Positions 6,359-6,647 of a DNA stretch of 6,647 bases are shown here, piece after piece. Location of the stretch: assembly GCA_028287665.1 (NCBI GenBank), contig JAQBPF010000207.1:1-6647 (forward strand). The letters are read 5' to 3'. Made by a program: the position numbers and the translations under genes. Position 1 is the first letter of the stretch. The number at the start of each line of letters is the position of its first letter. The stretch is from Deinococcus sp. (GTDB lineage Bacteria > Deinococcota > Deinococci > Deinococcales > Deinococcaceae). Below the pieces are notes generated by a model. That model worked only from the letters and a program-made list of their open reading frames with translations, had not been told where the DNA came from and did not search any database.

Positions 6359-6373
6359 CGCTAGGCCAGTTTA
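6359..6373 (-). promoter_or_regulatory. Candidate -10 box of a leaderless promoter for glmU
   Basis: On the minus strand TAAACT (6368-6373) fits TANNNT and lies 9 nt before the glmU ATG, with no ribosome-binding site in between. It has the same geometry as the box before the second MFS gene. No good -35 was found at 16-18 nt spacing. Confidence 0.4.
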
Positions 6374-6421
6374 AGGGGACAGGGCCCCCCGCTGCTGTCA
6401 GACACCCAGATGAGCTTCAGG

Positions 6422-6466
6422 AAAAAGGAGGTGGGCAGGCAGAAAACCTTCTTCCACCTGCCCACC
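6422..6466 (-). terminator. Rho-independent terminator of the membrane protein gene
   Basis: Read on the minus strand, GGTGGGCAGG (6466-6457) pairs perfectly over 10 bp with CCTGCCCACC (6439-6430) around a 17-nt loop, and is followed by TCC and then five T residues (6426-6422). This is a textbook intrinsic terminator, placed 31 bp after the stop of the membrane protein gene and upstream of glmU. It separates the two minus-strand genes into distinct transcripts. Confidence 0.85.
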
Positions 6467-6497
6467 GTCCTGCCCAGTGCTGTTCTGCGTCAGTGCT

Positions 6498-6647
6498 CTA
6501 TGCCGGGTTTTGCTTGGTTGCCGAGGGAACCGGATCAACCCGCGTATCGGGCTGCCTGCGAAGTCTCATCAGCAGCCAGATGCTGACCAGAATCAGGGGA
6601 ATGGAGATCAGGTGTGTCTCGGTCCAGAGGCCGATGCCCGGTTTATC
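6498..6647 (-). CDS. Hypothetical membrane protein, C-terminal fragment (5' end outside window)
   Basis: The minus-strand frame that is open to the window edge encodes 49 residues and stops at TAG (6500-6498). It holds one hydrophobic segment, about fragment residues 13-27 (LISIPLILVSIWLLM), followed at once by RLRRQ and a polar tail of about 17 residues ending in QNPA. By the positive-inside rule the C-terminus should be cytoplasmic. The codon positions show the same G/C bias as neighbouring genes, and a clear terminator lies 31 bp downstream, so it is a real gene end. I do not recognise the family; too little is visible to say whether it is a transporter, an enzyme or a small membrane protein. 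Confidence 0.7.
   Translation of the reverse strand, partial: DKPGIGLWTETHLISIPLILVSIWLLMRLRRQPDTRVDPVPSATKQNPA

Noticed and set aside
1..6647. A novel defence, toxin-antitoxin or biosynthetic system
   Set aside because: All complete genes belong to recognisable families and none has nuclease, toxin, NRPS/PKS or reverse-transcriptase features beyond housekeeping RNase HI. No repeat array is present.

Overview
The window reads as GC-rich bacterial chromosome, probably Deinococcus or a close relative. This is inferred from high G+C, third-position G/C bias, TANNNT -10 boxes sitting 6-9 nt upstream of start codons that lack a Shine-Dalgarno (leaderless-type starts, common in Deinococcus), and general protein character. 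No rRNA or other marker fixes the taxon. There are eight protein-coding genes (two cut by the window edges), no tRNA or rRNA, no CRISPR array and no insertion sequence.

Layout from left to right: the 3' end of an RNase HI gene (+, to 119); a small GNAT acetyltransferase (-, 131-565), convergent with it; two tandem paralogous MFS exporters (+, 616-2004 and 2162-3535), the first divergent from the acetyltransferase; a strong hairpin that probably ends transcription from both sides (3544-3589); a classical short-chain dehydrogenase (-, 3600-4346) divergent from an HxlR-family regulator (+, 4437-4874) across a 90-bp gap; glmU (-, 4913-6358), the bifunctional UDP-GlcNAc synthesis enzyme; a minus-strand intrinsic terminator (6422-6466); and the 3' end of an unidentified membrane protein gene (-, 6498 to the window end).

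Functional reading: glmU and RNase HI are housekeeping genes. The rest is small-molecule handling: two related drug or metabolite exporters that probably arose by an old tandem duplication, an acetyltransferase transcribed away from the first exporter, and an oxidoreductase with its likely own HxlR-type repressor. The MFS genes appear to be separate transcription units. The second has its own -10-like box, and overlapping inverted repeats lie upstream of it in the 157-bp gap, which suggests regulated expression.

I did not find a convincing undescribed multi-gene system. The points most worth a second look are the nested dyads upstream of the second MFS gene, the cysteine arrangement and candidate operator of the HxlR/SDR pair, and the tryptophan-rich C-terminal extension of GlmU.
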